From positions 124,001-188,000 of the forward strand of contig NZ_CADIJL010000005.1 in NCBI RefSeq assembly GCF_902859695.1: a stretch of DNA of 64,000 nt, read 5' to 3'. Within the stretch, counting starts at the first letter, position 1; the number at the start of each line of letters is the position of its first letter. A program made the position numbers and the translations under genes. Below the pieces are notes generated by a model. It saw only the letters and a list, made by a program, of their open reading frames with translations, was not told the origin of the DNA and did not search any database. This stretch comes from Achromobacter ruhlandii (GTDB lineage: Bacteria; Pseudomonadota; Gammaproteobacteria; Burkholderiales; Burkholderiaceae_B). Positions 15,867 through 25,018 of the stretch are shown piece after piece.

Positions 15867-16429
15867 ACCGCATCCTCCTTGCCGCCATGGCGGCACTGCT
15901 GGCCGCCACGGCCCACGCACAGGGCCGCGGCCCGGTCATCAAGAGCAGCTCCCCGCCGTTGATCGTCGTCGAGGACAAGGGCGGCAGCTCGGCACTGCCG
16001 CACTACCGGGCCTTGAACCCGCAGGATGCGCAGCCCAGTCAGCCAGCCACGCCGCAACCAGCGCCGCAATCCAGGCCGCGCATTGGCGGCCCGACCGATG
16101 CCGAGGCGGCCATGCTGCCGGTGCGCTCGATGCGGCTGACACCCGGCGACGAGCCGCGCCGCGTGATCCGCGCGCCGGGCCTGACGCCGCTGTTCCTGGT
16201 CGGCGACGACGACCGCTCGCGCGACTGGCTCCAACAGCGGGGCAAGGACTTACAGGCGCTGCGCGCCGTGGGGCTGGTGGTCAACGTCGCGACACCCGAA
16301 GCACTGGCCGCGCTGCGCCGCCTCGCGCCGGGCTTAGTGCTGTTGCCCGTCTCGGGCGACGACCTGGCGCAACGCCTGGGCATCAAGCACTACCCGGTGC
16401 TGATCACCGCCACGGGCATCGAGCCCTGA
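15863..16429 (+). CDS. TIGR03765/PFL_4695-family ICE protein, 188 aa
   Basis: A short signal peptide (MNRILLAAMAALLAATAHAQ) is followed by a proline-rich linker and a C-terminal domain with LTPLFLVGDDDRSRDWLQQRG and ALRRLAPGLVLLPVSGDDLA, ending in GIKHYPVLIT. The last part resembles the thioredoxin-like cis-proline region of the PFL_4695 family (TIGR03765). It is predicted to be periplasmic. Its start overlaps the transglycosylase stop, and it lies directly before the coupling protein gene. Confidence 0.8.
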   Translation: MNRILLAAMAALLAATAHAQGRGPVIKSSSPPLIVVEDKGGSSALPHYRALNPQDAQPSQPATPQPAPQSRPRIGGPTDAEAAMLPVRSMRLTPGDEPRRVIRAPGLTPLFLVGDDDRSRDWLQQRGKDLQALRAVGLVVNVATPEALAALRRLAPGLVLLPVSGDDLAQRLGIKHYPVLITATGIEP

Positions 16430-16449
16430 CGTGACGTGAAGCGCCCGCC

Positions 16450-18609
16450 ATGGCCCAGTCCCAAGCCGTCGAAGTCCTGCTGCGGCCAGCGGTGGAGCTA
16501 TACACCGTCGCGGTCTGTGCGGGCGCCGCGTTTCTGTGCCTGGTGGCCCCGTGGTCGCTCGCGCTGAGCCCCTTGCTGGGCCTGGGCAGCGCGCTGGCCT
16601 TCCTGACCTTCGGCGCGCTGCGCTTGCACGACGCCTGGGCCATCTTGCGCTACCGGCGCAACATCCGGCGCCTGCCGCGCTATGTGATGACCAGCCGCGA
16701 CGTGCCGGTCAGCCAGCAGCGGCTATTCGTCGGCCGGGGCTTTCGCTGGGACCAGCGCCACACGCACCGGCTGATGCAGACCTACCGGCCGGAGTTCCGA
16801 CGCTACGTCGAGCCGACGGCGATCTACCGGATGGCGCGGCGCATGGAAGAGCGCCTGGAGTTCGCGCCGTACCCGTTGTCCAAGATGGCGAAGGCCCTGG
16901 CCTGGGACAACCCGCTCAACCCGGCGCGTCCGCTGCCGCCGGTGGGCGGTATGCCGCGGCTACACGGTATCGAACCGCACGAGGTCGACGTCACGCTGCC
17001 ATTGGCCGAGCGCGTCGGCCATAGCCTGGTGTTAGGTACGACCCGCGTCGGCAAGACGAGGTTGGCCGAGCTGTTCATCACCCAGGACATACGGCGCAAG
17101 CTCAACGGACAGCACGAGGTCGTGATCGTCTTCGATCCCAAAGGCGATGCGGACCTCCTGAAGCGCATGTACGTGGAGGCCAAGCGTGCCGGGCGCGAGG
17201 GCGAGTTCTATGTGTTCCACCTGGGCTGGCCGGACATCTCCGCGCGCTACAACGCGGTGGGACGCTTCGGGCGCATCTCGGAAGTTGCCACGCGCATCGC
17301 CGGCCAGCTTTCCGGTGAAGGCAACAGCGCGGCGTTCCGCGAGTTCGCCTGGCGCTTCGTCAACATCATCGCGCGGGCGTTGGTCGAGCTGGGGCAGCGG
17401 CCCGACTACCTGCTGATCCAGCGCCATGTCATCAACATCGATGCGCTGTTCATCGAGTACGCCCAGCACTACTTCGCCCGGAACGAGCCCAAGGCCTGGG
17501 AGGTCATCGTCCAGCTCGAAGCCAAGCTGAACGACAAGAACATCCCGCGCAACATGATCGGCCGCGAGAAGCGCGTCGTCGCGCTGGAGCAGTACCTGTC
17601 GCAGGTGCGCATCTACGACCCTGTGCTCGACGGCCTGCGCAGCGCGGTGCGCTACGACAGGACGTACTTCGACAAGATCGTCGCATCGCTCCTACCGCTG
17701 CTGGAGAAGCTGACCACCGGCAAGATCGCGCAGTTGCTGGCGCCGAACTATTCGGACCTCGCCGACCCACGCCCGATCTTCGACTGGATGCAGATCATCA
17801 GGAAGCGGGCCGTGGTCTATGTCGGCCTCGATGCACTATCGGACGCGGAAGTCGCGGCGGCGGTCGGCAATTCGATGTTCTCCGACCTCGTATCCGTCGC
17901 GGGTCACATCTACAAGTTCGGCATCGACGACGGCCTGCCGGGTGCCGCGACGGGCATCAAGGTGCCCATCAACGTCCATGCCGACGAGTTCAACGAACTC
18001 ATGGGCGACGAGTTCATACCCATGGTCAACAAGGGCGGCGGCGCGGGCGTCCAGGTCACGGCCTACACGCAGACCCTCTCGGACATCGAGGCGCGCATCG
18101 GCAACCGCGCGAAGGCGGGCCAGGTCGTCGGCAACTTCAACAACCTGTTCATGCTGCGCGTGCGCGAGACCACCACGGCCGAACTGCTGACGCGCCAACT
18201 GCCCAAGGTCGAGGTCTACACGACGACGGTGATGAGCGGCGCCACCGACAGCTCAGACCCGACCGGCAACACCGCCTTCACGTCGAACACGCAGGACCGC
18301 ATCAGCAGCAACAGCGTGCCGCTGATCGAACCAGCGCACGTCGTGGGCCTGCCCAAGGGCCAATGCTTCGCGCTGATCGAGGGCGGCCACCTGTGGAAGG
18401 TGCGCATGCCACTGCCGGCGCCCGACCCCGACGAGGCCATGCCCAAGGATCTGCAGGAACTGGCCGGCTACATGCGGCAGCACTACGTCGAGGCCGGCGA
18501 GTGGTGGGACAACAAGGGGCTTCCCGGCCTGCAGGACCAGGCGCTGCCCGACGATCTGCTGGCCGACTTCAAGCAGATGGCCAGCGCGGATGAAGGGGCC
18601 ACGGCATGA
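16450..18609 (+). CDS. traD: Conjugative coupling protein TraD, 719 aa
   Basis: Two membrane segments occur near the N-terminus (about residues 20-60). The ATPase part has Walker A LGTTRVGKTRLAELF near residue 200 and a downstream VIVFDPKGDADLL, as in TIGR03754 (TraD of the TOL/ICE type). A later segment, INVHADEFNELMGDEF, looks like Walker B. The protein is expected to link the relaxase-DNA complex to the secretion channel and drive DNA export. Length and position before the TIGR03747 gene match ICEclc-type clusters. The next start overlaps its stop codon. Confidence 0.9.
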   Translation: MAQSQAVEVLLRPAVELYTVAVCAGAAFLCLVAPWSLALSPLLGLGSALAFLTFGALRLHDAWAILRYRRNIRRLPRYVMTSRDVPVSQQRLFVGRGFRWDQRHTHRLMQTYRPEFRRYVEPTAIYRMARRMEERLEFAPYPLSKMAKALAWDNPLNPARPLPPVGGMPRLHGIEPHEVDVTLPLAERVGHSLVLGTTRVGKTRLAELFITQDIRRKLNGQHEVVIVFDPKGDADLLKRMYVEAKRAGREGEFYVFHLGWPDISARYNAVGRFGRISEVATRIAGQLSGEGNSAAFREFAWRFVNIIARALVELGQRPDYLLIQRHVINIDALFIEYAQHYFARNEPKAWEVIVQLEAKLNDKNIPRNMIGREKRVVALEQYLSQVRIYDPVLDGLRSAVRYDRTYFDKIVASLLPLLEKLTTGKIAQLLAPNYSDLADPRPIFDWMQIIRKRAVVYVGLDALSDAEVAAAVGNSMFSDLVSVAGHIYKFGIDDGLPGAATGIKVPINVHADEFNELMGDEFIPMVNKGGGAGVQVTAYTQTLSDIEARIGNRAKAGQVVGNFNNLFMLRVRETTTAELLTRQLPKVEVYTTTVMSGATDSSDPTGNTAFTSNTQDRISSNSVPLIEPAHVVGLPKGQCFALIEGGHLWKVRMPLPAPDPDEAMPKDLQELAGYMRQHYVEAGEWWDNKGLPGLQDQALPDDLLADFKQMASADEGATA

Positions 18610-19355
18610 GCGACCCCGCCGTCGCCGTCCAGCGCCAGCAGGTTCGCCAGCAGGGCCTGATCGCAGGCCTCATCACGCTCCCGTTCCGGCTGTTCGGGGT
18701 GTTGGCCGGTTCGCTGGTGCTGTGCATCGCGATCGAGTGCATCGGCATGCACTTCTTCTGGCCCGAGCAGGGCTGGCGCCATGCGCAGGGCATGCTGAAC
18801 TACGAGCTGTCGCAGGTCTCGGAGCATTTCACGCAAAGCGTGCTGGTGCAGGAGCCGGGGCGCAGCGCCCTCCAGCTCGTCGAGTGGGCCTACCAAGGAC
18901 TGTTCGTGAAAACGGGCCTGCTGGACTGGATACGCGACGCGGCGGCGCAATCGCGTGCCGGCGCGCGCAGCCAGGCGCAGGACTTCCGCTACTACATCGG
19001 TCAGCTCTACGTGCATGTCGAGAGCTACCTGATCGCCTCGGCGTACACAGTGCTGGTGTTCCTCGTGCGGCTGCTGGTGCTGGTCCTGACCTTGCCGCTG
19101 TTCCTGATGGCGGCCTTCACCGGCCTGGTGGACGGGCTCGTGCGCCGCGACGTGCGCGGCTTCGGCGCCGGCCGCGAATCGGGCTTCGTCTACCACCGGG
19201 CGAGAGCCAGCCTGATGCCGCTGGCGGTGCTGCCCTGGGTCACTTACCTCGCGCTGCCGGTCAGCGTGCATCCGCTGCTGATCCTGCTGCCCAGCGCGGC
19301 GCTGCTCGGCGTCGCGGTGTGCATCGCGTCGGCGACGTTCAAGAAGTATCTGTGA
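18606..19355 (+). CDS. TIGR03747 (DUF4400) ICE membrane protein, 249 aa
   Basis: Several membrane segments are visible: about residues 20-45 (ITLPFRLFGVLAGSLVLCIAIE), 140-185 (YTVLVFLVRLLVLVLTLPLFLMAAFTGL, split by short loops) and two near the C-terminus. The motif GFVYHRARASLMPL between the membrane pairs is typical of DUF4400/TIGR03747. It is an inner-membrane T4SS component of unknown function. It ends the first T4SS block; in related elements the RAQPRD gene usually follows directly, but here the CBASS island intervenes. Confidence 0.85.
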   Translation: MSDPAVAVQRQQVRQQGLIAGLITLPFRLFGVLAGSLVLCIAIECIGMHFFWPEQGWRHAQGMLNYELSQVSEHFTQSVLVQEPGRSALQLVEWAYQGLFVKTGLLDWIRDAAAQSRAGARSQAQDFRYYIGQLYVHVESYLIASAYTVLVFLVRLLVLVLTLPLFLMAAFTGLVDGLVRRDVRGFGAGRESGFVYHRARASLMPLAVLPWVTYLALPVSVHPLLILLPSAALLGVAVCIASATFKKYL

Positions 19356-19490
19356 AAGCGGTTCAAGATAATCTCCGTCTCACTCTTCATGGCGACTCAT
19401 CGACACCAAACATCTTTTGACCTTTGACACTGCATCCAGCCTACATCTTCGAGGCCATGTGGCCACTCAGACACACGAACGCAAATGGCC

Positions 19491-20360
19491 TCAGCGGCGC
19501 CTGCTGCGTCCCGGCCACGGTAGCTGCCCAGTGAGTTCAGCCAAGCCACCGTCGTCCTCGACGCGTACACCGAAGCGGTTCACTTCGACCTCAGGTAAAT
19601 CGTCGCTGTCGAACCAGAGCAGCGAGGTCGTGGTGTCAGTACGTGCGTAGTGCCTGGAGAGTTCCCAGAGATCGAGGCCCTTTTCCCAGTTGTCGAACCA
19701 GATGTCTTGTGCAACCTCATCTGTGTCGGCAGCACTGCTGCCTGAAGAACGGAGACGGTGAGCCACAGAGCCGACAGGAATGGCAGACCTGGGAGATATC
19801 CAAGCCCCAGCCTGTCGCAAACTGGTGGAGCGTGCCGCGTAGCGCACTGCACCGCGCTCCATGGTGACGAAGGCGCAAGGGATGTCGCTGAGGGAGGCGA
19901 ACCGCGACGCAGCGGCGGGAAATGATGTGCTGAAAAGCGCCGCCATGCCCTGGATCAGCTCCAGCGAAGGTTCTTCCTTGGGCACAAGCGATAGCCATTG
20001 CTGATACGGCATCAGCAACTCGGCGGCGAAAGTGTCGCATGCGATTTCGTTCGGATGCCGCTTCGCATAGGACCAGGACGGCACCTCTTCGTGGCTCGAT
20101 TCCAGCGCAAGGACGATATGCGCAATTTCGTGGCAGATGGTGAAGCGTTGGCGTTCTTCTGTCTCCAGCGAATTCACCGTGATCACGTGCTTGCCATTCG
20201 GCTTGGTGATCGTGTAGCCGGACTCCCCCTCACTAAGCTCCTCTTTCTTGACTTTGGCGTTGGCCGCGACCACATAGGGCGTCAGGTCTTCTCGGATGCC
20301 GGACACATCAACCTTCGCAACAAAGGCCCGTGCTTTCTGTGTGACATCCGCTTCATCCAT
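19491..20360 (-). CDS. ImmA/IrrE-type HEXXH metallopeptidase (CapP-like), 289 aa
   Basis: The zinc motif HEIAH lies at residues 77-81, followed by NEIACDTFAAELLMP, the usual third-ligand helix of ImmA/IrrE peptidases. The N-terminal ~70 residues form a winged-like domain and the last ~100 residues an uncharacterised tail. Peptidases of this type cleave a partner XRE repressor. The partner gene is directly upstream with a 2-base gap. Divergent position before a CBASS operon matches the CapH/CapP arrangement, where the peptidase relieves repression on DNA damage. That role is inferred; the pair could also be a generic XRE/ImmA module. Confidence 0.8.
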   Translation of the reverse strand: MDEADVTQKARAFVAKVDVSGIREDLTPYVVAANAKVKKEELSEGESGYTITKPNGKHVITVNSLETEERQRFTICHEIAHIVLALESSHEEVPSWSYAKRHPNEIACDTFAAELLMPYQQWLSLVPKEEPSLELIQGMAALFSTSFPAAASRFASLSDIPCAFVTMERGAVRYAARSTSLRQAGAWISPRSAIPVGSVAHRLRSSGSSAADTDEVAQDIWFDNWEKGLDLWELSRHYARTDTTTSLLWFDSDDLPEVEVNRFGVRVEDDGGLAELTGQLPWPGRSRRR

Positions 20361-20362
20361 AT

Positions 20363-20749
20363 TCAGTCGTCCTCGTCCTCGAATGCTCGCTGTATCCGGG
20401 CGATCAGTGTCGCGGGATCGGGCCTTGTATTTCCACGATGCCTCACGCCTGCTGCAGCCGAAAAGATGTCGATGCTGATGGAAGGATCGTTCAGCACGAA
20501 TTCAACAAGGCGGGGATCGGCCTCCGCATGGTCGACAAGCCACATCACCAGCGCAGCATCTCTTTCACCTGGTTTGAGAACCTTCAGCAGCTTCTCGACT
20601 AAGTCCACTGACGGATTTGTCTTTTCGCCGGACTCCAGCCGGTGGACATAGGCATGGTCCACCGAAGACAGTTGACCGATTTCGCGCAATGAGAGGGTTC
20701 TGCGCTCGCGTAGCGTCTTGAGGGCGACGCCCAGGCCTGTTTGTGACAT
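20363..20749 (-). CDS. XRE-family repressor (CapH-like), 128 aa
   Basis: The start at 20749 follows AAGGAAC. A helix-turn-helix covers about residues 10-65 (TLSLREIGQLSSVDHAYVHRLESG and PSVDLVEKLLKVL). The C-terminal half is acidic and could hold the cleavage site for the peptidase encoded immediately downstream. It is transcribed away from the CBASS operon, and the shared upstream region has repeated GTTGTC half-sites. It is therefore a good candidate repressor of both transcripts. The function is inferred from position. Confidence 0.75.
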   Translation of the reverse strand: MSQTGLGVALKTLRERRTLSLREIGQLSSVDHAYVHRLESGEKTNPSVDLVEKLLKVLKPGERDAALVMWLVDHAEADPRLVEFVLNDPSISIDIFSAAAGVRHRGNTRPDPATLIARIQRAFEDEDD

Positions 20750-20775
20750 CCGTTCCGTTCCTTGTGGCTGCGGCG

Positions 20776-20933
20776 GACAACGGTGTGTGTCCGGTCCGAA
20801 GCAGTTGCGTTCTGCGGCACCAAGCCCACCATTTGCAGCTTGGCACCAAGTCTGATACATTGTTGTCCAGCCAGACAACAGAAGTGAGTTCTACGACTGC
20901 AGCAAGTTGATTTGGCTTGACTCGCCCGTTGTC
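20776..20933. promoter_or_regulatory. Divergent operator region: GTTGTC half-sites
   Basis: The hexamer GTTGTC or its complement occurs four times between the XRE gene and the DUF2188 gene: 20776-20781, 20862-20867, 20874-20879 and 20928-20933. The two central copies form TGTTGTC-N6-GACAACA (20861-20880), a typical XRE operator shape. A second small palindrome (CTTGG-CA-CCAAG, 20839-20850) lies beside it. I could not pick a confident -35/-10 pair. Confidence 0.55.
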
Positions 20934-21025
20934 TGCAAGAGCAACGAATTTTGCTTCAACCGGTGGTCATTGGCAACCCGGCCGGCTGGCCGGGGTCTCG
21001 ATGGTTCAACTTTAGGAAATTCGCC

Positions 21026-21250
21026 ATGACAGGCAAAAATCAGCATGTAGTTCCTCACCAGGACGGTTGGGCCGTCAAGGGTGCCGGCAATCAACGGGCA
21101 ACCTCCGTGCACGATACGCAGCAGCAGGCCATTGACGCGGCGCGGGACATCGCACGCAACCAGCAGTCCGAACTGGTCATCCACCGTCCGGACGGTCGCA
21201 TCCGTGACAAGGACAGCCACGGTAACGACTCCTTCCCGCCGAAGGGCTGA
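21026..21250 (+). CDS. DUF2188-family small protein, 74 aa
   Basis: The ATG at 21026 follows TAGGAAA. The sequence NQHVVPHQDGWAVKGAGNQ and the segments QQAIDAARDIARNQQ and LVIHRPDGRIRDKDSHGND match DUF2188, a short family of unknown function found beside many regulated operons. It ends 5 bases before the phospholipase gene, so it is probably the first gene of the CBASS transcript. DUF2188 is not a standard CBASS component; its presence may be incidental or mark an accessory subunit. Confidence 0.85.
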   Translation: MTGKNQHVVPHQDGWAVKGAGNQRATSVHDTQQQAIDAARDIARNQQSELVIHRPDGRIRDKDSHGNDSFPPKG

Positions 21251-21255
21251 GTGCC

Positions 21256-22257
21256 ATGATGGGCGTGCCCACCTACCATGTGCTCGCCCTGTCTGGGGGC
21301 GGCTATCGCGGCTTGTACACAGCGACGGTTCTTGCCGAGCTTGAAGCCGTGCTAGGCCGCCCCATCGCTTCGCACTTCGACCTGATCTGCGGCACCTCTG
21401 CAGGCGGGATGCTGGCCTTGGGGCTGGCCGCGGAAATCCCCGCCATTGAACTCAAAGCCTTGTTCGAACGACAGGGCTCCCGCATCTTTGGTTGCCGAAG
21501 TCTCGCTCGGCGCCTTCTGGGCTTCTGGTTGACCGCCAAGCACGACTCCGCAGGGTTGCGGGGCGTGCTGACCGAGCGCTTTCAAGACGCCACGATCGGC
21601 AACTTGAAGCACCGCGTTCTCGTGCCAGCCGTCAACTACTCGACGGGGCGCGGCCAGTTCTTCAAAACGCCTCACCATCCCTCATTTGAGATGGACCACC
21701 GCATGAGGATCGTGGATGTGGCGTTGGCGACCGCCGCTGCGCCCGTTTACTTTCCGCTAGCGCGCAACGATCGTGGCGTCTTTGCGGATGGAGGACTGGT
21801 CGGCAATGCGCCAGGACTGTTCGGGCTGCACGAAGTCAATACGTTCCTCGCGCCGAAACAGAATGCACTGGTCCGGGTGCTGTCCATCGGCACGATGACG
21901 ATCGGTGCAACCGTCCGTGGCGGCGCCAGCCTCGACCGCGGATTCGGCAAGTGGCGCGGAGGGCTGTTCGATCTGGTGATCTCTGCCCAGGAGTCGTCGG
22001 TGGACTACATGCTGCGCCAGTCGTTGGGTAGCAACTACTTCCAGATCGACGACAAGGCCACGCCCGATCAAAGCAAGGACGTAAAGGCGCTGGACCGGGT
22101 TTCCATCGGCGCCACGAATACGCTGAAGGACCGCGGCAATCATGCAGCGCAGCGCGCGCTTGGCGACCCTCTTTTCCAACCGTTTCGAGCGCACCAGGCC
22201 GGCGCACCCACCTTCTATCACGGCCCCAACAAGAATGTGCCGGAGGCCGAATGCTGA
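21256..22257 (+). CDS. capV: CBASS effector: patatin-like phospholipase CapV, 333 aa
   Basis: The protein has a patatin fold signature: glycine-rich oxyanion loop GGGYRG (residues 14-19), nucleophile motif GTSAG (46-50, Ser48) and catalytic DGG (Asp178). This is the arrangement of CapV, the phospholipase effector of the V. cholerae DncV system, activated by 3',3'-cGAMP and destroying the membrane of the infected cell. The start could be ATG 21256 or 21259. The gene overlaps the cyclase gene by 7 bases, so expression is coupled. There is no signal peptide, as expected for a cytosolic effector. Confidence 0.9.
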   Translation: MMGVPTYHVLALSGGGYRGLYTATVLAELEAVLGRPIASHFDLICGTSAGGMLALGLAAEIPAIELKALFERQGSRIFGCRSLARRLLGFWLTAKHDSAGLRGVLTERFQDATIGNLKHRVLVPAVNYSTGRGQFFKTPHHPSFEMDHRMRIVDVALATAAAPVYFPLARNDRGVFADGGLVGNAPGLFGLHEVNTFLAPKQNALVRVLSIGTMTIGATVRGGASLDRGFGKWRGGLFDLVISAQESSVDYMLRQSLGSNYFQIDDKATPDQSKDVKALDRVSIGATNTLKDRGNHAAQRALGDPLFQPFRAHQAGAPTFYHGPNKNVPEAEC

Positions 22258-23393
22258 ACCTGAGCCCGCTTTTCTTTACCACCGTCGATGACGAATCCTG
22301 CATGCATGACGAGCTGGATCTGTCGCCCGAGCAACGAGCCTGGATCGCCAGCGCCCGAAATGATGTCAGGAACTGCCTTCGCACCGGAATTCCGCGCGTG
22401 CTGCGCGAACGCGGGTACACGGACGACGTGCCGCAGCCACGCTTCTTCACGCAAGGATCGTGGGCGTACAAGACCTTGAACGGCCCGGCACAATGGCCCC
22501 AGCAGGCGGATGTCGATGATGGTTGCTATCTGCCGTTGAGTTTTGTCTCGCAGACGAAGCGTCCCAGCAGGGCCACAACGGTGTTCTTTGCAGCTGCTGA
22601 AGAAGCCTTGAGGCTGTTGGTCGAGGAGAAGCACTGGAAGCTTGTCACCGACAAGCCGACATGCATCCGGATTGTCATTGCGGCCTATGCCCACATCGAC
22701 ATTCCGTTGTACGCCATCCCCGACGAAGAATTCGTCACGCTCGCGAAAGCCTCGATGGAGCGATACGGCTATGACTCGCTGACGGAGGCGGTGAACATGG
22801 CAGAGCGGGATGCCTGGACGGCATTGCCCGCTGATAAAGTGCTCCTGGCTCACCGCGAGTGCAACTGGATGCCCTCCGACCCCAGGCCTGTGAAGGAATG
22901 GTTTTTGGGCGAGGTGGAGGCCAGGGGCGAACAGTTCCGCCGCGTGATTCGCTACTTGAAGGCGTTTCGCGATTGGCGGTGGTCGAGCGGTGGACCGGCT
23001 TCGATTCTGTTGATGGCCGCTGCGGCTCCGCTATTCGAGAAGCGGGATCGGCGCGACGACCTGGCGTTGCTGGATGTCGTCGCGGCATTGCCGGCCCGGC
23101 TGCGCGCGGGGGTGAACAACCCCGTTGATGAGTCGGAGTCGCTTACTGCACGCCTTGGTAAAGAGGGCGTCGAAGAGGCTGCGAAAGCGTTCGAAGCATT
23201 CGAAAAAGTGCTGCGCGGAGCCACCAACGCCGGCAGCCCTTCACAGGCCTGCGTCTGGATGCAAGGCGAATTCGGTCCGCGTTTTCCGAACGAGCCGGAC
23301 CGGGTCAAGGTGGTATCCGTTGTCGCCACCATTGCCGCAGCGCCGGCTACGGCTGGTCCGAGCGAATTGGTCGGGCGCACGAAGGCCGGATGA
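22251..23393 (+). CDS. dncV: CBASS nucleotidyltransferase, DncV-like cyclic dinucleotide synthase, 380 aa
   Basis: The core motifs of a CD-NTase are intact: [14 protein letters not shown] (residues 64-77, GS at 69-70), ADVDDG with catalytic D87 and D89, and [10 protein letters not shown] with D150. Each aligns with the V. cholerae DncV counterparts as I remember them, and D150 is the third metal ligand. The later segments [14 protein letters not shown] and [11 protein letters not shown] also match. The expected product is 3',3'-cGAMP (inference from homology). The C-terminus ends in KAG, a free glycine suitable for Cap2-mediated conjugation. The gene overlaps capV and cap2. Confidence 0.9.
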   Translation: MLNLSPLFFTTVDDESCMHDELDLSPEQRAWIASARNDVRNCLRTGIPRVLRERGYTDDVPQPRFFTQGSWAYKTLNGPAQWPQQADVDDGCYLPLSFVSQTKRPSRATTVFFAAAEEALRLLVEEKHWKLVTDKPTCIRIVIAAYAHIDIPLYAIPDEEFVTLAKASMERYGYDSLTEAVNMAERDAWTALPADKVLLAHRECNWMPSDPRPVKEWFLGEVEARGEQFRRVIRYLKAFRDWRWSSGGPASILLMAAAAPLFEKRDRRDDLALLDVVAALPARLRAGVNNPVDESESLTARLGKEGVEEAAKAFEAFEKVLRGATNAGSPSQACVWMQGEFGPRFPNEPDRVKVVSVVATIAAAPATAGPSELVGRTKAG

Positions 23394-25018
23394 GCAGCGT
23401 CGCCGTGGTCTCCGATGTGGTCGAAGCCTTCAGGCTGCAAGGCTTCGAGTTTGTCGGCAAGACGGACGACGGCTGGTTCAAGCTGAGGGGGCCGTTGATC
23501 CCGTGCGGCGCGGACGATGGCATTCCATGTGAGGTTCAGCTCGACCCTACCTTCTTCGACCTGCCTCGCATTCGGCTGCTCGAAATTCCGCCTGAACTGC
23601 CCAATGCAGTTCCTCATCTTGGCGCGGAGGGCGGCCTTTGCTATCTGGCCAAGGGAACTGTCGTGCTGGACATCTACGATCCTGTAGGGCAGTCCTTGGC
23701 GTGCCTGCAACGGGCGGCAGCGGTGCTCGGGCAGATCTTGAAGGGCGAGATGATCGAAGATCTCGCCGAAGAGTTCTTTGCCTACTGGAACGGCTGGCTT
23801 TGTTTTGTGGACATGCAAGGCGAAGATCTGGGGCGACAAAACTGTATCGTTGCGCAAGCCAATGGGAATCCACTCTGGTTCATCACCGACAACGAAGATC
23901 GAACAACAAGAAAGTTGCATTCACTCGGCTACCAGGTCACTGATAAAACGGTGCTGACATACCGGGTCAAGACCACCGCGCAACCCCGCCCACTAACCAG
24001 CCACTGGCCCCCCGAAACGGTGGGGGACGTCTTGGCTTGGCAAAGCACCCTGGACCCACGGTGTCGGCGCAAGATTCACGAACGAATCAAGGAAGGGCAA
24101 AGCAAAAAAGCAAATGGCGTCCTGATCATCATCGAATCGCCACTGATGACCTACGGCTTTGCCGTGCTCTTTGACCACCAAGTGAGTCAAAAGACCAAGC
24201 TTGCTGATCGCAGGGATTCGAGTTTTGGGCTGAAGGTAATGCCCGTCTCAGTGATCAGGATCGATGAACGGTATCTGGCCCAGCGCAACATCCCCAAGTC
24301 GAAAACGTTGGCGGGGAAACGAATCGCACTTGTGGGTTGCGGCACGATCGGCGGATACCTCTCGGACATGCTGGTCAAGGCCGGGGCAGGATCATGCGGA
24401 GGGAAACTCACGCTGGTGGATTTTGATGGCCTCCTTCCACAGAACATCGGACGGCATCGGCTCGGCTTCCCGGACCTGTTGTCGAACAAGGCTGAGGCGA
24501 TGGCGAAGGAACTCAAGCGCTTGTCGCCAGGCGTCGAGGTTCATGCGCTCCCCGTGGACGTGAGACAGGCCCAACTGGGAAAGCTGGACCTACTCATCGA
24601 TGCCACCGGCGAAGAATCCCTCGGGCATTGGCTGTGCGGCCGCTACAGGGCTCCCACGCCCATGCTTTCTGTTTGGATCGAAGGGCCGGGAACGGCTGTG
24701 CGTGCGCTCCTGAGAACGAACGCATCGGGTGCGTGCTACCGATGCCTATGGCAGAGCCACAGAAGAGGCGAACTTCGCTCGACCATTGATGCTCTGCCTA
24801 ACATCTTGGCAGGCCACGGGTGCGAGGGCTTGTATGTGCCATTTCCGGCTTCGGTGTCGGTGCAGGCAGCCAGCTTGGGTGCTGAGATGGCCCTTGATTG
24901 GGTCAAGGGCGTCCACTCTCCTGCATTGCGGACCCGGCTGATCGACCAGACCCATCATCTGGCCACGCCTGACTGCGATCCTCTGCGAGATCATGATTGC
25001 CCTCTATGCAATTCCTAG
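23390..25018 (+). CDS. cap2: CBASS E1/E2 fusion ligase Cap2, 542 aa
   Basis: The N-terminal ~150 residues form an E2-like domain with EGGLCYL (Cys84 as the likely E2 cysteine). The C-terminal half is a ThiF/E1 adenylation domain with the nucleotide-binding loop VGCGTIGG (315-322) and [20 protein letters not shown] cysteine pair lies at 449/452 (ACYRCLW), with another pair at the end (CPLC). In type II CBASS, Cap2 conjugates the cyclase C-terminus to target proteins and primes its activity. Overlap with cyclase (ATGA) and cap3 (13 bases) is typical of a coupled operon. Confidence 0.9.
   Translation: MSSVAVVSDVVEAFRLQGFEFVGKTDDGWFKLRGPLIPCGADDGIPCEVQLDPTFFDLPRIRLLEIPPELPNAVPHLGAEGGLCYLAKGTVVLDIYDPVGQSLACLQRAAAVLGQILKGEMIEDLAEEFFAYWNGWLCFVDMQGEDLGRQNCIVAQANGNPLWFITDNEDRTTRKLHSLGYQVTDKTVLTYRVKTTAQPRPLTSHWPPETVGDVLAWQSTLDPRCRRKIHERIKEGQSKKANGVLIIIESPLMTYGFAVLFDHQVSQKTKLADRRDSSFGLKVMPVSVIRIDERYLAQRNIPKSKTLAGKRIALVGCGTIGGYLSDMLVKAGAGSCGGKLTLVDFDGLLPQNIGRHRLGFPDLLSNKAEAMAKELKRLSPGVEVHALPVDVRQAQLGKLDLLIDATGEESLGHWLCGRYRAPTPMLSVWIEGPGTAVRALLRTNASGACYRCLWQSHRRGELRSTIDALPNILAGHGCEGLYVPFPASVSVQAASLGAEMALDWVKGVHSPALRTRLIDQTHHLATPDCDPLRDHDCPLCNS

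Noticed and set aside
19491-20749. XRE/ImmA pair as a phage immunity module of a prophage
   Set aside because: No other phage genes are nearby, and the pair is divergent from a CBASS operon with shared operator-like repeats, so a CBASS-linked regulator is the better reading.
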